Shown here piece after piece: positions 47,540 through 60,800 of a stretch of 64,000 nucleotides of DNA; position 1 is the stretch's first letter, and each line of letters begins with the position of its first letter. The stretch lies in assembly GCF_040802235.1 (NCBI RefSeq), contig NC_133156.1, positions 140,103,173-140,167,172 on the forward strand, read 5' to 3'. Both the position numbers and the translations under genes were made by a program. Source of the stretch: Manis javanica. Lineage: Eukaryota; Chordata; Mammalia; Pholidota; Manidae. The notes beneath the pieces are model-generated. The model ran no database searches and was not told the origin of the DNA. It saw nothing but the letters and a program-made list of their open reading frames with translations.

Positions 47540-47970
47540 TTATATGTATGAAATGAGTGCAGATAAATTGTGGTATAATCAGACAACCGAATACCTTTCA
47601 GCTATGGAAAGAAACAAACTACTGATTCATGTGACAATATGGATCAATCTCCCAGACATTATTCTGAAGGAGAGAAACTAGACATAGAAGTGGGAACACT
47701 GGGTAATTCTGTTTACAAGATGAAATTGTAGTGCAGATAAAATGAATCTATATTGATGGAAACCCAATCAGTGGTTTACTAGAGAATGATGGTGGGGTGT
47801 TGATTGACTACAGATTAGCCCAAGGAAAGTTTTTGGGGAGAAATTCTATATCTAAATGGTGCACTGGTTACATGGATGAATACATTTGTCAGAGTCTATC
47901 CATTTCCACTTAAAATATGTCTATTATATTCTGTATAAATTATGCCACAATAAAATCTCCTTAAAAATTA
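47540..47970 (+). repeat. L1 3' end (old L1M type)
   Basis: AAATTGTGGTATAATCAGAC, TTTCAGCTATGGAAAGAAAC, CATGTGACAATATGGATCAA, TTCTGAAGGAGAGAAACTAG, CCAATCAGTGGTTTACTAGA, TTATATTCTGTATAAATTAT and CACAATAAAATCTCC run in the order of the L1M ORF2 end and 3' tail (..ttattcagccat..ggatgaa..aaactgaatt..atttcaataaa). Confidence 0.75.
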
Positions 47971-50080
47971 GGAAATAGTAAGGTATAAGAAATTATTATA
48001 GTCAGTAAGGTAGTTAATTTGTAATTGGTTATTTCTAAATTGTGTTAGCTGGTAATTAAAACTTCAATAAGATAAATAAACCCACTTTAACAAAGAATCC
48101 TGCCTTTATTCAAAACAAAATAGAAGAAGTCATGGTGGACAGAATGAGTCACTCTCACGTATTTCCTGCAGGGTGAATTGAAGAAGGGAGTAAAGGGAAT
48201 ATTCAAATAAATGGTCAGAGAATTTTCCAGATCTAATGAAGGACATGAATCTATAGAAAGCATAACATACACCAAGCATAGAATATAAAAATGCTTATGT
48301 CCATTCATAGATTTAATCTACCACAGAAAAATAAGGAAAACTAGGGACATTAGTGGAAATATGAAAGAAAAACAAAACTAGAGGGGTCCATACAACTGAG
48401 TGATAAGGAAATGTGCAAAGACTGGTCAATCATTTCTCCAGTTAAACCTTTCAAATACTTCCTCAGTCTGCCCAAGTTTTCATCATTCTTGGTACTTTTA
48501 TTTGAAAACAAGTCAGGTTTTCTCTGGTCCCTATTAAAAGTTACTTTTTCAAATAAGGCTGGGAAGAGAACCGTGAAATCATAAAGGGAGTTACAGTAGA
48601 GCTGAAAAGCAGTTTGATTTGCTATTTCAGAGAAAATTGAGAAAAAATTCCTTAATAGGCAAAATTTTCCATAAAATCTTGTGTATAGAAATGGATACAG
48701 TGAAGTTTTTTTTCCCTTTCAGTATTCAGGCAAGCTCCCTATAAACTAGGAAAATGTTCTAAAAATGAAATCAAGATAAAAGATCACAAGTAGATTTGAA
48801 GCTCCTTAAAGTAGAATAGGGAACCTTGCCTTGGGTTCGTGGTAAAATGGAAAGCATTTACTTTGGACATCTGATTTTATTATTCTATAATTATTTGCAT
48901 AGCTATCTGCTTAAGACCTACATTCATACATGTTCCTCTCATGCATTCATATTTAAGGAATAACTTTGTTTTCCATAAGTAGATAAGAAGAGCTAGAAAA
49001 TAGAGATTAAAAAACAGAGCATAAATTCAGGCACAAACTATATTCCTTTATCCCTTCCTGTGTCTATATTCTTGTCCTTATTTATTCCTGCCATTGGCAG
49101 AGAGCCCAGAGACCACAGGTTTGGTTATTAAGCAAATTCCTTACTGATGATTCCAAGAAGGGATTTTGGTTATGTCTAATTTGGGAGAAATGTGGTAATT
49201 TCCATTCTGTTAAAAAAACTCGGCTGAGGTTGGAGTGCCTATCAAGGTCAGTCAGCATTCTAAAAGGGAATCACTTGCTCTCTTTTTTCTGAAACAATTA
49301 AGCTTTATAGCACTACCTGCCTTTGAACAGATTAATCTTTCCATAGAAGAACATGGAGTTCGTTTCTCCTCCCAGATAATTGCAGCATGTTTCCAGACAT
49401 GTGATGTATACCAAAGGGAGAAGTTCTGAATCCTGCTTGAACAAGCTCAACAGACTGCATTCCATCACACAATTTAAGTCAATTTTATTTACTCCCTATT
49501 CAAGAATTCCACTTCCATTGCTTATCAGTCAGTAAAGTCATTGTGATAAATTTATGTAATCATCCCCTTGGTGGTAAAGAAGAAGTGGATAAACAGTTGG
49601 TTCTCTTCTTAAGGAAAAATCCTTAAAGAACTGTACTTATTATTGTAAATAGACCTCTGAATTAATTGGGACTTTGGGCCAAATTTTTGGGAAGCATCTT
49701 CTCATTAATTGTTTTTCATTTTTTTTAGTGTTTGAGTTGTCCCTTGCCCACTTATGTTAGTGAATGTGACTGTATTTTTAATATGTAAGGTGAATATTTT
49801 TTAGTATAATATTTTAATTCCTTTTCTGATTTTTTCATGATATTTTTGAGGATTCTTTGGTGGTTTCTTCTGAGCTTGCCATATACCTCTTAACTTATCA
49901 GAATCTACTTCAGATTTATATTAGCTTAATTCCAGTTAGATATAGAATGTTACTCTTAAAGAACTCTATTTCCAGTTCCTTCTTTCAGGGACCATTATTG
50001 CTATATATGTTATAAACATATTTTATATAATTATGTACTATATATAATTTTGCCTTTTAAAGAAATGAAGAGAAGAGAGG
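47971..50080. other. Intergenic A/T-rich sequence
   Basis: No exon or RNA gene recognised. The right end (from about 49700) may already belong to the L1/HAL1-type element that follows. Confidence 0.35.
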
Positions 50081-50089
50081 AAGCATGTA

Positions 50090-51560
50090 TTTATGATGTT
50101 TGTTATATTTACCTTGCTTATCATTTCTCATTCACTTCATTTGTTCCTGTGAGTTCAAATTATCAAGTATAATTGTCTTACTCCAATACAGCTTGGCTTG
50201 CACCTACATCCTTTGCTGTTATTATCACATATGTTACGTTTCTATGTTATAAGCCCAACAATGCAATTATATACATATTATTTAATGTAATTGCTTTTTA
50301 AATCAGCTAAGAGAAGGAGATGATATATGCATTTACGCTGCCTTTTGTAATTTTACCTATGTACTCTTACTTGTGCTCTTTGTGTGTGTGTGTGTGTATG
50401 CGTGTGTGTGTGTGCGTGTGTGTGTGTGGCACATGCACATATTTGAATTACCATCAGGGCTCATTTGCTTTTAGCCTGAAGAACTTCCTTTGGTATTTCT
50501 TGTAAAGTGGGTCTGCTTACAACATATTTTCTCAGTTTTTGTTGATCTGGGAATGTGTTTGCCTTCATTTTTGTAAGATAGTTTTGCTGGGTATTACATA
50601 TTTGGCTGACAGGACAGGTTCTTTGTACAACACTTTGAATACATCACCGTCCAGACTCCCTTGTTTCTAATGAGAAGACACTTAATCTTTGGGGTTCTCT
50701 TACACATGACAAGTTGTTTTTCTCTCACTGCTTCATTATTTTTGTCTTGACTTTCAATATTTTCTTTCAAATAATGTCTTTCAACATTTTTGCTATGAAG
50801 TGTTTAGGTGCAGATCTCTTCATGATATTTTTGTTGAGCCTACTATAACTTTGTTGAGCTTCTGGGATATGTAGGTTAATATTTTGTTGTTATTTTGTTT
50901 TTAAAAACAAATATGGCAAGTTTTCGGTCATTATTTCCTCAGACATTTTTTCTCTTGCCTCTCCTTCTGGTGTTCCCGTTAGATGTGTGCTGGTGTCCCA
51001 CATTTTTCTGAGGCTCTTCATTTTTCTTCATTGTTTTTATAGAAGAATCTCTATTGACAAATCAAATCCCTATTGATTTATCCCAAATTTATAAATTATA
51101 TCTATATATTTATATTTATAGACAATATCTATAGATTATATCTGCCAGTTCAAATCTACTATAATACATTTTTAATTGAAGTTATTATAACTTTCAGCTC
51201 CAGAATCTGTATGTTTCTTTTTTAAACAATTTCTCTTTATTAATATTCTCTGTTTGATGAGATGCTGTCATCATAATTTCCTTGACTTCTTTAAGCACAG
51301 TTTCCTTTAGCTTTTTGAAGATATTTGTAATGACTCTTTTGAAGTCTTCATTGTGTGTAACATCTGGATCCAGGCATTTTACGTTGCCTGTTTTTTTTGT
51401 TTATGGATCATACTTTTTGTTATTTTGCATATCTCAAGGTTTCTTGTTGAAAACTGGAAATTTTAGCTAATGTCTCTTAGCAACTCTGCTTATTGACTTC
51501 TCCCAACTCCAGGGCATGTTTTTGTTGTTTGCTTGTTTATTTACTGAGTGTCTTCGTTGG
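50090..51560 (-). repeat. L1/HAL1-type element, ORF1 region
   Basis: The plus strand reads TTGCTTTTAGCCTGAAGAAC, TTTTGCTGGGTATTACATAT, AGTTTTCGGTCATTATTTCC, TTTTTCTGAGGCTCTTCATT and CAGCTCCAGAATCTGTATG. On the minus strand this is decayed L1 ORF1 coiled-coil coding (counterpart of ...ELKN..) followed by the downstream segment. The absence of recognisable ORF2 next to it fits HAL1, though a truncated L1 cannot be excluded. A (TG)n tract lies inside at 50379-50428. Confidence 0.6.
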
Positions 51561-53235
51561 ACATTTTTAGTGAAGTCTACTTTCTCTGCTGTGTTAAGCC
51601 TCTGATGTGGAGTGCACAGCACTGTCCATGTACATAGTCACGTGGGGCTGATAGTAGTTTTATCTGGGTTCTGTTTGGCTGTCATTCTCCCTGATTGGTC
51701 AGTTCAGCTATGTGCCCCTGTTGGCATCATATCCAGCTGTTAGATAATTGGGAAGAAGATTATCCAATTGTCTTTTTACCATAAAACTTGAATATTAAAA
51801 GAAACAATAGTTACACTTGCTTCTGTGGATTAATTCTATCATTAAATAAAATTTGAGATTGCCTCAGTATTTCATAGCATAATTTTGCATTGATTTAGGT
51901 CAAATCATATCGCTTAAAGAATTTGTACACATAAAGAATTAAATCACTATTATGAGATACATGTAAATCCCATGCTTACAGGTTTATAAAGAGATTCCAT
52001 CATAGCATTAACGATTGTAGATATTTTCACACATTTCCTAGTTTCTATTAAGATAAACAATTTTTTAAAAATGGCAATTTTCCTCAGAATTATTAAAATG
52101 CCTGCTTTTCTATTGTGATTTATTTCTTGCTCACTTCTAAAATAATTTATGAAATTCTTTTAAATGGTGAATACTAAGATATTATTTAAATTATCATAAA
52201 TAATTAGACAAAAGCAATTAAGAGCTGGCTTCTGGTTGTTAGTCTGAGCTGAAGCTAACAAAGTTATAAAATATTAACATATGTGGAAGAAGAATTGCTT
52301 GATTTCATCTTTATATAAAAATGTCTGTGATGCTAGAGGTTGTCATGTGAAAATTAAAGCCCATAGAACTTAGAATTTTATGAACATGCTAATCTGGTCC
52401 AGGCCCCCGATGATGCCCTTAAACGTTTGTGACAGCTGACCCTCAGGGGCCCTTTTACATTCTGACAAACCCTGACTAATCCTCAGACCCATTTCATGTG
52501 TGGAGGGTTGTTTCTCTTATTGAGCAAAATGCTCCCTTCTTATATCTTTCATTGACTAGCACGAGGCCTGTCTTCTGATAAAATCCAGATCAACTTTTTT
52601 CTCATATTCTAAAGAAGAACACTGATGTAGGACTGAAAAATGTAATTGTATGAGATTCACAAATAAGCCCACTTACGAGGAAACATACCAGTTAGTAGGC
52701 TTTTGGCCACGATAAATAGCATATGGGACATAATGTGGCTTAAACAGTGGGGTTTATTAATAAATCTCATTTTCTGAGAACTCTGGAGGTAGGTAACTGC
52801 AGAGATATTTAACAGAGCAGCTCTGGAGCAGCTTCTGTCCTTCTCGATAATATGTACGCACAAGTATTACTTAATAAATGTAGCTAAAAGGCAGGGAAGG
52901 GAGGGAATTTTCTTTTCATCCAGAACTTTTTGTCCCATTAAGACTCAGAAGAAGATTCCTCTTTTGTGTCAATTGCCAGGACTGGGTCATCTGCCACCTC
53001 TACACTCACTGTTAAAGGTAAATGAAGTTATCATGATGGATAGGAGTTAAGCCAATCAGTACTCATGGGGAATCAGGCACAGTGTCTCCTACCTAGACAA
53101 AATTGGGATTCTACTCCCAAGAACAAGAGCAGAATGGCTGTTGGGTAGTCAGCTCACAGAGTACCAAAATATCTTAATCCAAATTTGAAAATTAAGTACT
53201 ATAATAAATTAATTTTTTTCCTAATAGATTCTATG
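51561..53235. other. Intergenic A/T-rich sequence without recognised features
   Basis: No repeat family, exon or RNA gene recognised by eye. The unmasked A/T-rich block at about 52060-52330 could be a conserved non-coding element, which only alignment could show. Confidence 0.3.
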
Positions 53236-53239
53236 ACAA

Positions 53240-55420
53240 AGTATGCTTTTATAAGATTTGAGATATACTTCATACACATAAAATTCACCCACTTAGAGTG
53301 TACAGTGGTTTTTAGTGTATTCACAGCCATGCAAACTTCACAACTTAATTTAGAACATTTCCTATCACGCTAAAAACAAACCCCATACATACCAGCAGTA
53401 ATTCCCCACTCCCTCCCTACCTTAGCACTGGGCAAGCACCCTACCTACTTTCTGTTTCTATGGATTTGTCAGTTCTGGACATTTCACATACATGGAATCA
53501 TACAATTTGTAATCATTTGTGACAGACTTCTTTCACTTAACATAATGACTTGAAGGTTTGTTCATATTGGAGTATGTATCAGTACTTCATTCTTTTTTTT
53601 ATTGCTAAACAATATTCCATTTTAAACAAACTTACTTTTTAAAAACCATTCATCAGTAGATGGCCATTTGCTTTGCTACCACTTTTTGGCCATTATGAAC
53701 AATCCTGGTATAAGCATTTGCATGCAAGTTTTGGTGTGAACATATGTCTTCAATTCCTGTGGGTAAATTCTTAGGAATGGAATTGCTGAGTCACATGGTA
53801 AGTCTATGTTTAGTATTTTAAGGGATTGCCAAACTATTTTCCAAAGCAGCTGGACCATGTTACATTCCCACTAGCAATGAATGTGGGCTCCAATATTTAT
53901 GAATGCATATTTATGAATACTTGTTATTGTTGTCTTTTTTATTTTAGCCATCATAGTGGGTGTGAACAGGCATCTAATTGAGGTTTGTTTAATTCCCTTA
54001 TAACTAATGACATTGAGCATTTTTTCATGTACTTGTTGGCCTTTTGTATATTTTCTCTGAATAAATATCCATTCAATTCTTTGTCCACTTTTAAATTATT
54101 TCTTATGTCCTTTTGTTGTTAATTTATAAGCATTCTTTATGTATTCTCATATAAATCCCTGTCAGATACATGATTTGAAAATATTTTCTCCTATTCTGTG
54201 GGTTGTCTTTCCACCTTCTTGATAGTGTCCTTTGAAGCACAGAACATTTTAATTTTGATATAGTCTAATTTATCTACTTTTTCATTTATTGCTATGCTTT
54301 TTCTTTGCATGTATGAAATTATTGCCTAACCCAAGGTCACAAAGATTTACTTCTATATTTTCTCTTGGGAGTTTTATAGTTTTAGCTCTTACATTTAGGC
54401 CTATAATTAATTTTTAATTAATTTTTGTATGTGATGAGAGAGGTAGGGGTTCAACTTTATTGTTTCACATATGAATATCCAGTTGTACCAGAACCATTTA
54501 TTGAATAGGCTATCCTTTCCCCATTGAATTGTCATGGAATCCTTGTTGAAAATTGACCATAAATGTAAGGGTTTCCTCAGTTCTATTCTATTGATTCTTA
54601 TGCCAATTCTTATGCCAGTCCCACAGTGTCTTGATTACTGTAGATTTTTTTGTAAGCTTTTATACTGGGAAGTGTGTGTTCTCCAATGTTTTTCTTTTTC
54701 AGAATTGTCTGTCTATTCTGGATCCCTTGCATTTCTATATGAATTTTATGATCAGTTTGTCAATTTCTGAAAAAAATCCACCTGGGATTTTGATAGGGAT
54801 TGCATTGAATCTAGCGATCAGTTTCAGAAGTGTCATGATCTTAACTGTATTGTCTTTTGATTCACAAGTATAGGATGTCTTTGATTATTTAGATCTTTTA
54901 AAATTCTTTCAAAAGAGAGCTTTTTGTAGCTTTCAGAGCATAAATTTTATACTTCTTTTGTTAAATGGATTCCCAAATATTCTATTTTTCTTGTGTTGTA
55001 GACAGAATTGTTTTCTTTATTTTTGGATTGTTTTTTGCTAGTGTACAAAAATGTGATTGATTTTTTTGTGTGTTGATTCTGTATCCTGACATTCTGCTGA
55101 ACTTATTAGTTCTAATTATTTTTCAGTGGCTCTTTTGGATTTTGTGTATATAAGATCAGGTCATCTGCAAATAAAGGTTGTTTTACTTCTTCCTTTCCAA
55201 TCTAGATGCCTTTGTTTTTCTTGCCTAAGTGCTCTGGCTAGAACCTCTAATACAATGGAATAGAAATGGTGAGGGTGGACTTCTCAGGGGGAAAGCTTTC
55301 AGTTTGTCTCCATTAAAAATGATGCTAATTGTGGGTTTTTAGTAGATTCTCTTTTTATCTGGTGGAAGTTCTTTTGTATTCCTTCCTAGTTTGTTTCCAA
55401 AGTACTGTTTAACAACTTTG
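53240..55420 (-). repeat. L1 (old L1M type): ORF2 reverse transcriptase part through 3' end
   Basis: Reading on the minus strand, the polymerase motif FADD is visible at 55160-55171 (context LFADDLIL), followed by the rest of ORF2 and the 3' tail. Plus-strand landmarks, from the 3' end: AAAATTCACCCACTTAGAGT, CATGGAATCATACAATTTGT, TCTGTGGGTTGTCTTTCCAC, CAACTTTATTGTTTCACATA, CCCATTGAATTGTCATGGAA, GATAGGGATTGCATTGAATC and CATCTGCAAATAAAGG. Frames are broken by many stops and indels, so the copy is inactive. It is 5'-truncated within the RT domain. The several 60-80 codon frames here are fragments of it. Confidence 0.9.
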
Positions 55421-56510
55421 TAAAATAGAATCAGTTTCCATTTTCAAAAGTTTTCCTTCTCCCCTCACCTTTCTCCCAATTTTCATTTACTCAGAAAATT
55501 TTTATTGGGCCTATATTTAATAATAGAGTAGTTTTAAGGAATTGCTCAAGAATTTAATTGTCAAGTAGGGGATTCTCTCTCCCCACCCTTTGCAGGTGCT
55601 AGAATTTCTCTCTCCTTCACCCTTCTTTTTCAGTATGAGTTACCAATAATTTACACTTACTGTAAAGCTAACTCAAGGTATCATTGGCTGAGGGGGACTG
55701 CATTTCAAACTTTTCTCTGTTGATGTGTGAAAGACATTTTGTGGCAAGGAACTTCAGGCTTCCATAATAATCACTGAGGCTGCCACCTACCTGGTTGAGG
55801 AAAATAATCATCTTGAGCAAAATGGTAACAGAAAAGCTTTTTCAGAGTGGTATAGAGCAACTTCAATATTAAGTTTGGTTTCCTGTCTGTTTATGTCGGC
55901 TAGTTTTGGCTTGAGCTCTGAGTTTGGGTGACATTCAGCCTGTTAATAAATAAACAGTGGTATGGGTGAGGTAGGCAGACCAGCTCTGCTGCCTTAGAGA
56001 GGTGCTTTATTTACTTACATCCAACCTTCTCTCAGAAAGGATTTAATGCCACTTACATCAAGTGATGAGGAAATTGGGACTCTGGGAAAGTGAGAGCCAG
56101 AAAGACAGATGCACCAGATCTGTTTGGGGCATGTGGGCTCCCTGCCTGGGCTCATGGGAGACCCTAGCCACTCCAGAAGGAGATGCTACTGCATGGTAGC
56201 CAGGGAATGTGGAAGTGGGGGTACCCCCTCCTCAAATGTCTCTGTTGAGATGAGGCTGACTTGCATCTCCTGGTATAGTGACAGCGGCTGCTCTCTCAGG
56301 TCCCACACACCCAAGTCAAGCACATGCCCACTCCCAAGCCCTGAGGAGGAAGTTGTGAAGCAGAAGATGTACATGGCGCCTCCAGCTTTGTGTCTCCTGC
56401 CCCTCCCCAGGCATCTCTCTGTCTCTAAGGGTACAGATAGGGATAGAAAACTTAAAATCACTGCCAGCTAGAGCCAAGGAGTGTGAGAGGATTTTAGGGA
56501 GTGAAGCTGT
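55421..56510. other. Intergenic sequence without recognised features
   Basis: A short reverse MIR-like stretch lies at 56040-56100 (GATGAGGAAATTGGGACTCT). The 120-codon plus frame at 56109-56471 has no recognisable homology and no splice or start context supporting it. Confidence 0.35.
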
Positions 56511-56519
56511 AGAATCACA

Positions 56520-56680
56520 CTCTCCAAATGTGTTTGGGAGGTGAAGTGAATGAGATGTGGAGTAAGACTGCTCGGTTCAAATCCTGGCTCTCCCATTTCA
56601 GTCTGCTGCCTGGCACAGAGTCAGTGCTCAGGGAACGACACATGTTCTTAGAGTTGAGATTGCCTCTTTGAACAAGTAGA
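56520..56680 (+). repeat. MIR fragment
   Basis: AGTAAGACTGCTCGGTTCAA, ATCCTGGCTCTCCCATTTCA and CTGCCTGGCACAGAGTCAGT match the MIR head and tail with the middle deleted. Confidence 0.6.
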
Positions 56681-59030
56681 AAGCAGCCTCACCACTTTAA
56701 ATCCTAATTCAAAAAGGGAAAACAATTTTTTAAAATGGTAAGGATAGATCCTTAACTTACACATATCAATAGCATATAATAAATATAGTAGGCAATATTT
56801 ATTGCAGTGCTAAAATATCTACCAATTCATATTTCATATATATTCTTTTTCAGGTAACTATGGTTTAGCATAGTGAGACTGTTTGGCATGGGAGGGTCTC
56901 TGTGGTCTGTATTACATATGTGACTACTATTTCATATTTTGTTATTTATCAACCATGCCAGATTATTTCCACTAAAAAGATTAACTCATGCCACCAGTTG
57001 GTTTGGAGCTAGAAATCTGAATTCCAGATGGCATGCCAGAATTCTTCCTCTTAGGCATGTTTTTATGATTTCTTTGATGTCAAAAGATTCTGAAATTAAT
57101 CTGTATAGCATTAATGCCACTGGTTTGTCGATGTGTTTTTTTCAATACATTTTACTTCATTGTAGGATAACTTATGTATTTTCTGTGTTTTTAATGAGAC
57201 CCCTGTCTTGCTTCATGAAAGTCTACAGATGTTCATTTCTGCCTTGCCAGTTTTGATATGCTTTGCATCTTATTTAAAGTTTCAACATTTGTTAAATATT
57301 ATCCCATTGCAGTGGAAAATCAAGTACTGCCTCCCTGTCTTATAAAAATAAAAATAAAAAAAATATTATGTTTTTCTAGGAAAAAAAATTGGAGTCCATA
57401 AAATAGGACTAGAGCTTTTTTATTAAGTCAAAATTGCCATTATTTCTTTTTGGTTTGTTTGTTTCTTTTCTAAGGCAGTTCTTGCACATGCTTCAGAGAA
57501 AACTTAAGAATGGGAAGCAGTGGAACATCCCACCCTTGGGCCCTGATCAGTTGTTTCCTTTCAATCTTTCAAGCAGGTGGTCCCCTTTTTCTAGCTAAGA
57601 TGGCAGAAGAACATCTATTTTCCATGAAAGCATAAGAGGAGACTCTGCTATTTACCCTTAAACAGAAATTACATCTATTTAGCCTCATCCTTAGGATATT
57701 AGCTCAAATGTTGACTTTATGTACTGTTTTGTAAGTCCCTGGGAGAATTTCTTGAATTCTGTTCTCCTAGGAAGGGTGTATTCTCACCCTGTATTTCACA
57801 TTCTGTTTGCTTCTGTCTTTGATGAGACTATGAAACAAAATAGAGCATTTTTTCAGCTTTGTAGACAATATCACCACAGTTATTTTTAACTTCAGTTTCT
57901 GCAAATAATAATCTGCCTCTTTTGTACATAAGGAAGAAAAAATCAGTCTTTCATATTAGAAAATAAGGTTGTGTTTTAGGGAGTTTATCTTTGTGTACAT
58001 TTATTTGAGATTTTAAAGAAGACAAACCCCCAATTGCTCATAGTATTAGATTTCCCACACCATGTGTACATGCCACAGCATATTACTGACTGATCATTAA
58101 CTTTTAATTCCTCCATTTTAATTCTCTTCTTTCTCCTTCACTCCCTTTCCCCTCTTCCACTTCATCTCACTAGAATGGATGTTGACTGCACTGTCCCAAA
58201 AGAATTAGCAGTGATGATTTCTTTTATCAGAAATGTGTGACTTGGTTTACCTGAAATAGATCTGTGGAAAGATGCAGTCAAGGCTGTGTCACTGAATGAC
58301 AGTTACAATGTCAGGTCACAATTGTGCTACAATTCCAGGCACTTGTTTGTTAGAGGGTTTAGTCTTGGAATAAATGTAACTTGAAAAAAAGAGTGGAAAA
58401 CCTCCCTTATTAAAAAAATTCCTTTGTTGCTCTAAGAGAAGATGTTTTCAATATTTTAGCAAAAATGTAGGAATACTTTTAGTAACTGGGAAAAACAAAC
58501 AAACACAACTTATCTATAGATTTAAACTGGAAATTTGCTTTGGATATAAAATTTGAGAGCAAGTATAATATTTCATCTTGGGTTCTGAGGAAGACTAAAA
58601 CCAGAGACTCAAAATACCCAAAGAAATCTATTCTTAGGACACAGATGAGTAAAATTCCTTGCTAGAAAAGTCACTCCAGTTTTTTACAGAATTGATTTTT
58701 CCATGTGATATTAGAGACTGGTGATTATTCAAGCACTGACTACTTCATGCCACTTAAAATCTATGTATAATGAATATTTCTGACGGTTATTAAAGTTGAA
58801 AAAATGATAGTACCATTTAATCAAGCTGGTAAACAGAAAGTTTAATAAAATATGCCATGATTATCAATTAGGAAATATGAAGATAAAACACACTTGCAGT
58901 TTTTGCTATAATGATTTTTTATTGTTTGATTCAGAAAGCATTTTAATCATCTTCAGGGTCATGAATTATCATTATGAATAGCCAGGCTATTCATATTTGG
59001 AAATATTCTTTAATACAGGAGTGGCATGAG
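56681..59030. other. Intergenic A/T-rich sequence without recognised features
   Basis: An A-rich stretch (AAAATAAAAATAAAAAAAAT) lies near 57343-57363. The 105-codon plus frame at 56939-57256 has no recognisable homology. No exon or RNA gene. Confidence 0.3.
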
Positions 59031-59039
59031 GCCCCATAG

Positions 59040-59104
59040 CAACTTGGTCAGTTGAGGATCCAGGCTCCAACTCTTTTTATTTGTGTGATTTCAGACATGT
59101 TAAC
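59040..59104 (+). repeat. MIR, 5' half (split by insertion)
   Basis: GAGGATCCAGGCTCCAACTC and TTGTGTGATTTCAGACATGT match MIR up to the 'gtgaccttgggcaagttac' position. The remainder resumes at about 59534. Confidence 0.6.
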
Positions 59105-59533
59105 TGTATCAGTCACCTATTGCCACTGTAGTGCTATGTAACAAATGACTCTAAGCTCAGTAACATCTAAAAACATACAACCCTGGGTTTGCTTGGCATT
59201 GGCTGATATAGTCTGGGCTCAGCTGGGCTTGTTTTCCTGCTGTGAGTTAGGTCCAGGGCTGCTCCACATGTTCCTTATCTTCCTTAGACCAGCAATACCT
59301 ACCCAAGGCATGTTTTTCTCATAGTAATGGCAGAAGCACAAGAGTTCAAGCCCAACCACACAATCAGATTTTAAGCTTCTATTCATGTCTTATGTACCAA
59401 CATCCCTTTTTCCAAATTAAATGCCATGCCCCTAGTCCAACAAATATGGGATGGGTAGAGTAGACTTGGCTTTTGGAGTTGGGTATGTGTGTGTGAATAT
59501 TGACTGAGAAGCCATCTAATCTTAACATAATAT
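59105..59533 (+). repeat. LTR-like repeat inserted in a MIR
   Basis: TGTATCAGTCACCTATTGCC, ACTGTAGTGCTATGTAACAA, CATTGGCTGATATAGTCTGG, GCTCAGCTGGGCTTGTTTTC, GGTCCAGGGCTGCTCCACAT and GCATGTTTTTCTCATAGTAA follow a common mammalian repeat (tgtatcagtcagctattgctgtgtaacaaa..ggctgggctcagctggg..). It starts with TG and is flanked by TTAAC on each side (59100-59104, 59534-59538), compatible with a 5-bp target duplication. Confidence 0.6.
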
Positions 59534-59700
59534 TTAACTTTTCTAAACCTCCATTTTCCTCATCAGTAAAACTAGGACATAAGTAATCGCCTCAATGTTG
59601 TGAGAATTAAATGAGACATTGTAATGGGAAGTACATAGGGCAGAGGTGATGAGCAGCAGGATTTCCTGAGAAGGTAAGTGGTTATTGTCATCAAGTGGAA
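59534..59700 (+). repeat. MIR, 3' half (split by insertion)
   Basis: TTAACTTTTCTAAACCTCCA, TTTTCCTCATCAGTAAAACT, TTGTGAGAATTAAATGAGAC and ATTGTAATGGGAAGTACATA continue the MIR consensus from where it breaks at 59104. Confidence 0.7.
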
Positions 59701-59754
59701 TATTGTAGACTCATGGGACACCACGGCAGGAAGGGATTTTAAGGCATCATCTAA

Positions 59755-60800
59755 TTATTTCAAATGTACAGAAGTGTTTTGAAACTACAAAGAACTTTTA
59801 CATGCATTCACCCAGGTTCACCCGTTGTTAACATTTTGCTGCATTTGCTTTTCCTGACCCATTTGGGTTAGTTGCAGATAGCATGTTCTTTTATCCCTCA
59901 AAGCTTCAGTGTATATTTCCTGAGATCAAAAATAGCCTGTTTTGTAGCCACAGTATAAATATCAAAATTTCAGAAAATTTAACACTGGTTCAATAATATT
60001 CTCTATGACATGGTCCATATTCAGAGCTCTCCATTGTCTCAGTAAATTTATGGCAATCCCCATCCCTTCTCCCCACCTCCCTTCCTGTCAATCCAAAATG
60101 AGATGTTGTATTTAATCTTCATGGTTTTTTTACTCACATAAATCTGAAATAGTTCTTCAACCTTATTGTTCATATCATTGCTTTTAAAGGATTATAGGTC
60201 AATTATTTTGTGGACTGTCCCTTAATTTGGTTTGTCTGATATTTTCTCATGATTACATTGGTTACATTTTGGGCAAAATCCTTCCAGGGTGAGATTGTGT
60301 TACTACCACCACATCAGGTCAGGAAACATGTGATGTCCATTCATCACATTATTGGTGATGTTAACTTGGAGCCTTTGATTAAGGTGTTGTCTGTCAGGTT
60401 TCTTCACTAGAAATCACTGTTTTCTCTATTGTAATTTTCAAGTGATTTGTTATAAAAAAAAGGTGATTTCTTAACTCTATTAGTTTTTTTCTACATTTTC
60501 TTCACTCTGCAAAATAATCACATTCCTTCTGTCCCCATTTTTTTATTTAATCAGTATGGACTTGTGAATTTTATTCAGTTCCATGGATTATATGACATAA
60601 TACATAATCCTTACTGTATTTTGATGTTTAATTATCCCATATTTGGCTAGTTAGGAGCCCCTTCAACTGGGGCTTACCCTTTGATTGCATCCTTACTGTT
60701 GGGCATCACAAATCGTTCAAAATTCCTGTTGTACTTTCTTGCTCCAGTCCTGGAATTAGCCATTTCTTCAAAAAACCCTCTTTTAGTATGTTATTTTACC
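59755..60800 (-). repeat. L1 3'-UTR (old L1M type), minus strand
   Basis: Plus-strand landmarks: GCTTCAGTGTATATTTCCTG, CCACAGTATAAATATCAAAA, ATTTAACACTGGTTCAATAA, AATTATTTTGTGGACTGTCC, TTGGTTTGTCTGATATTTTC, TTGGTGATGTTAACTTGGAG, TTAAGGTGTTGTCTGTCAGG and CCAGTCCTGGAATTAGCCAT. These are the antisense of the L1M 3'-UTR over about 1 kb. Confidence 0.75.

Noticed and set aside
53240-55420. A reverse-transcriptase gene
   Set aside because: The FADD motif belongs to a 5'-truncated L1 copy with many stops and frameshifts, not a working gene.
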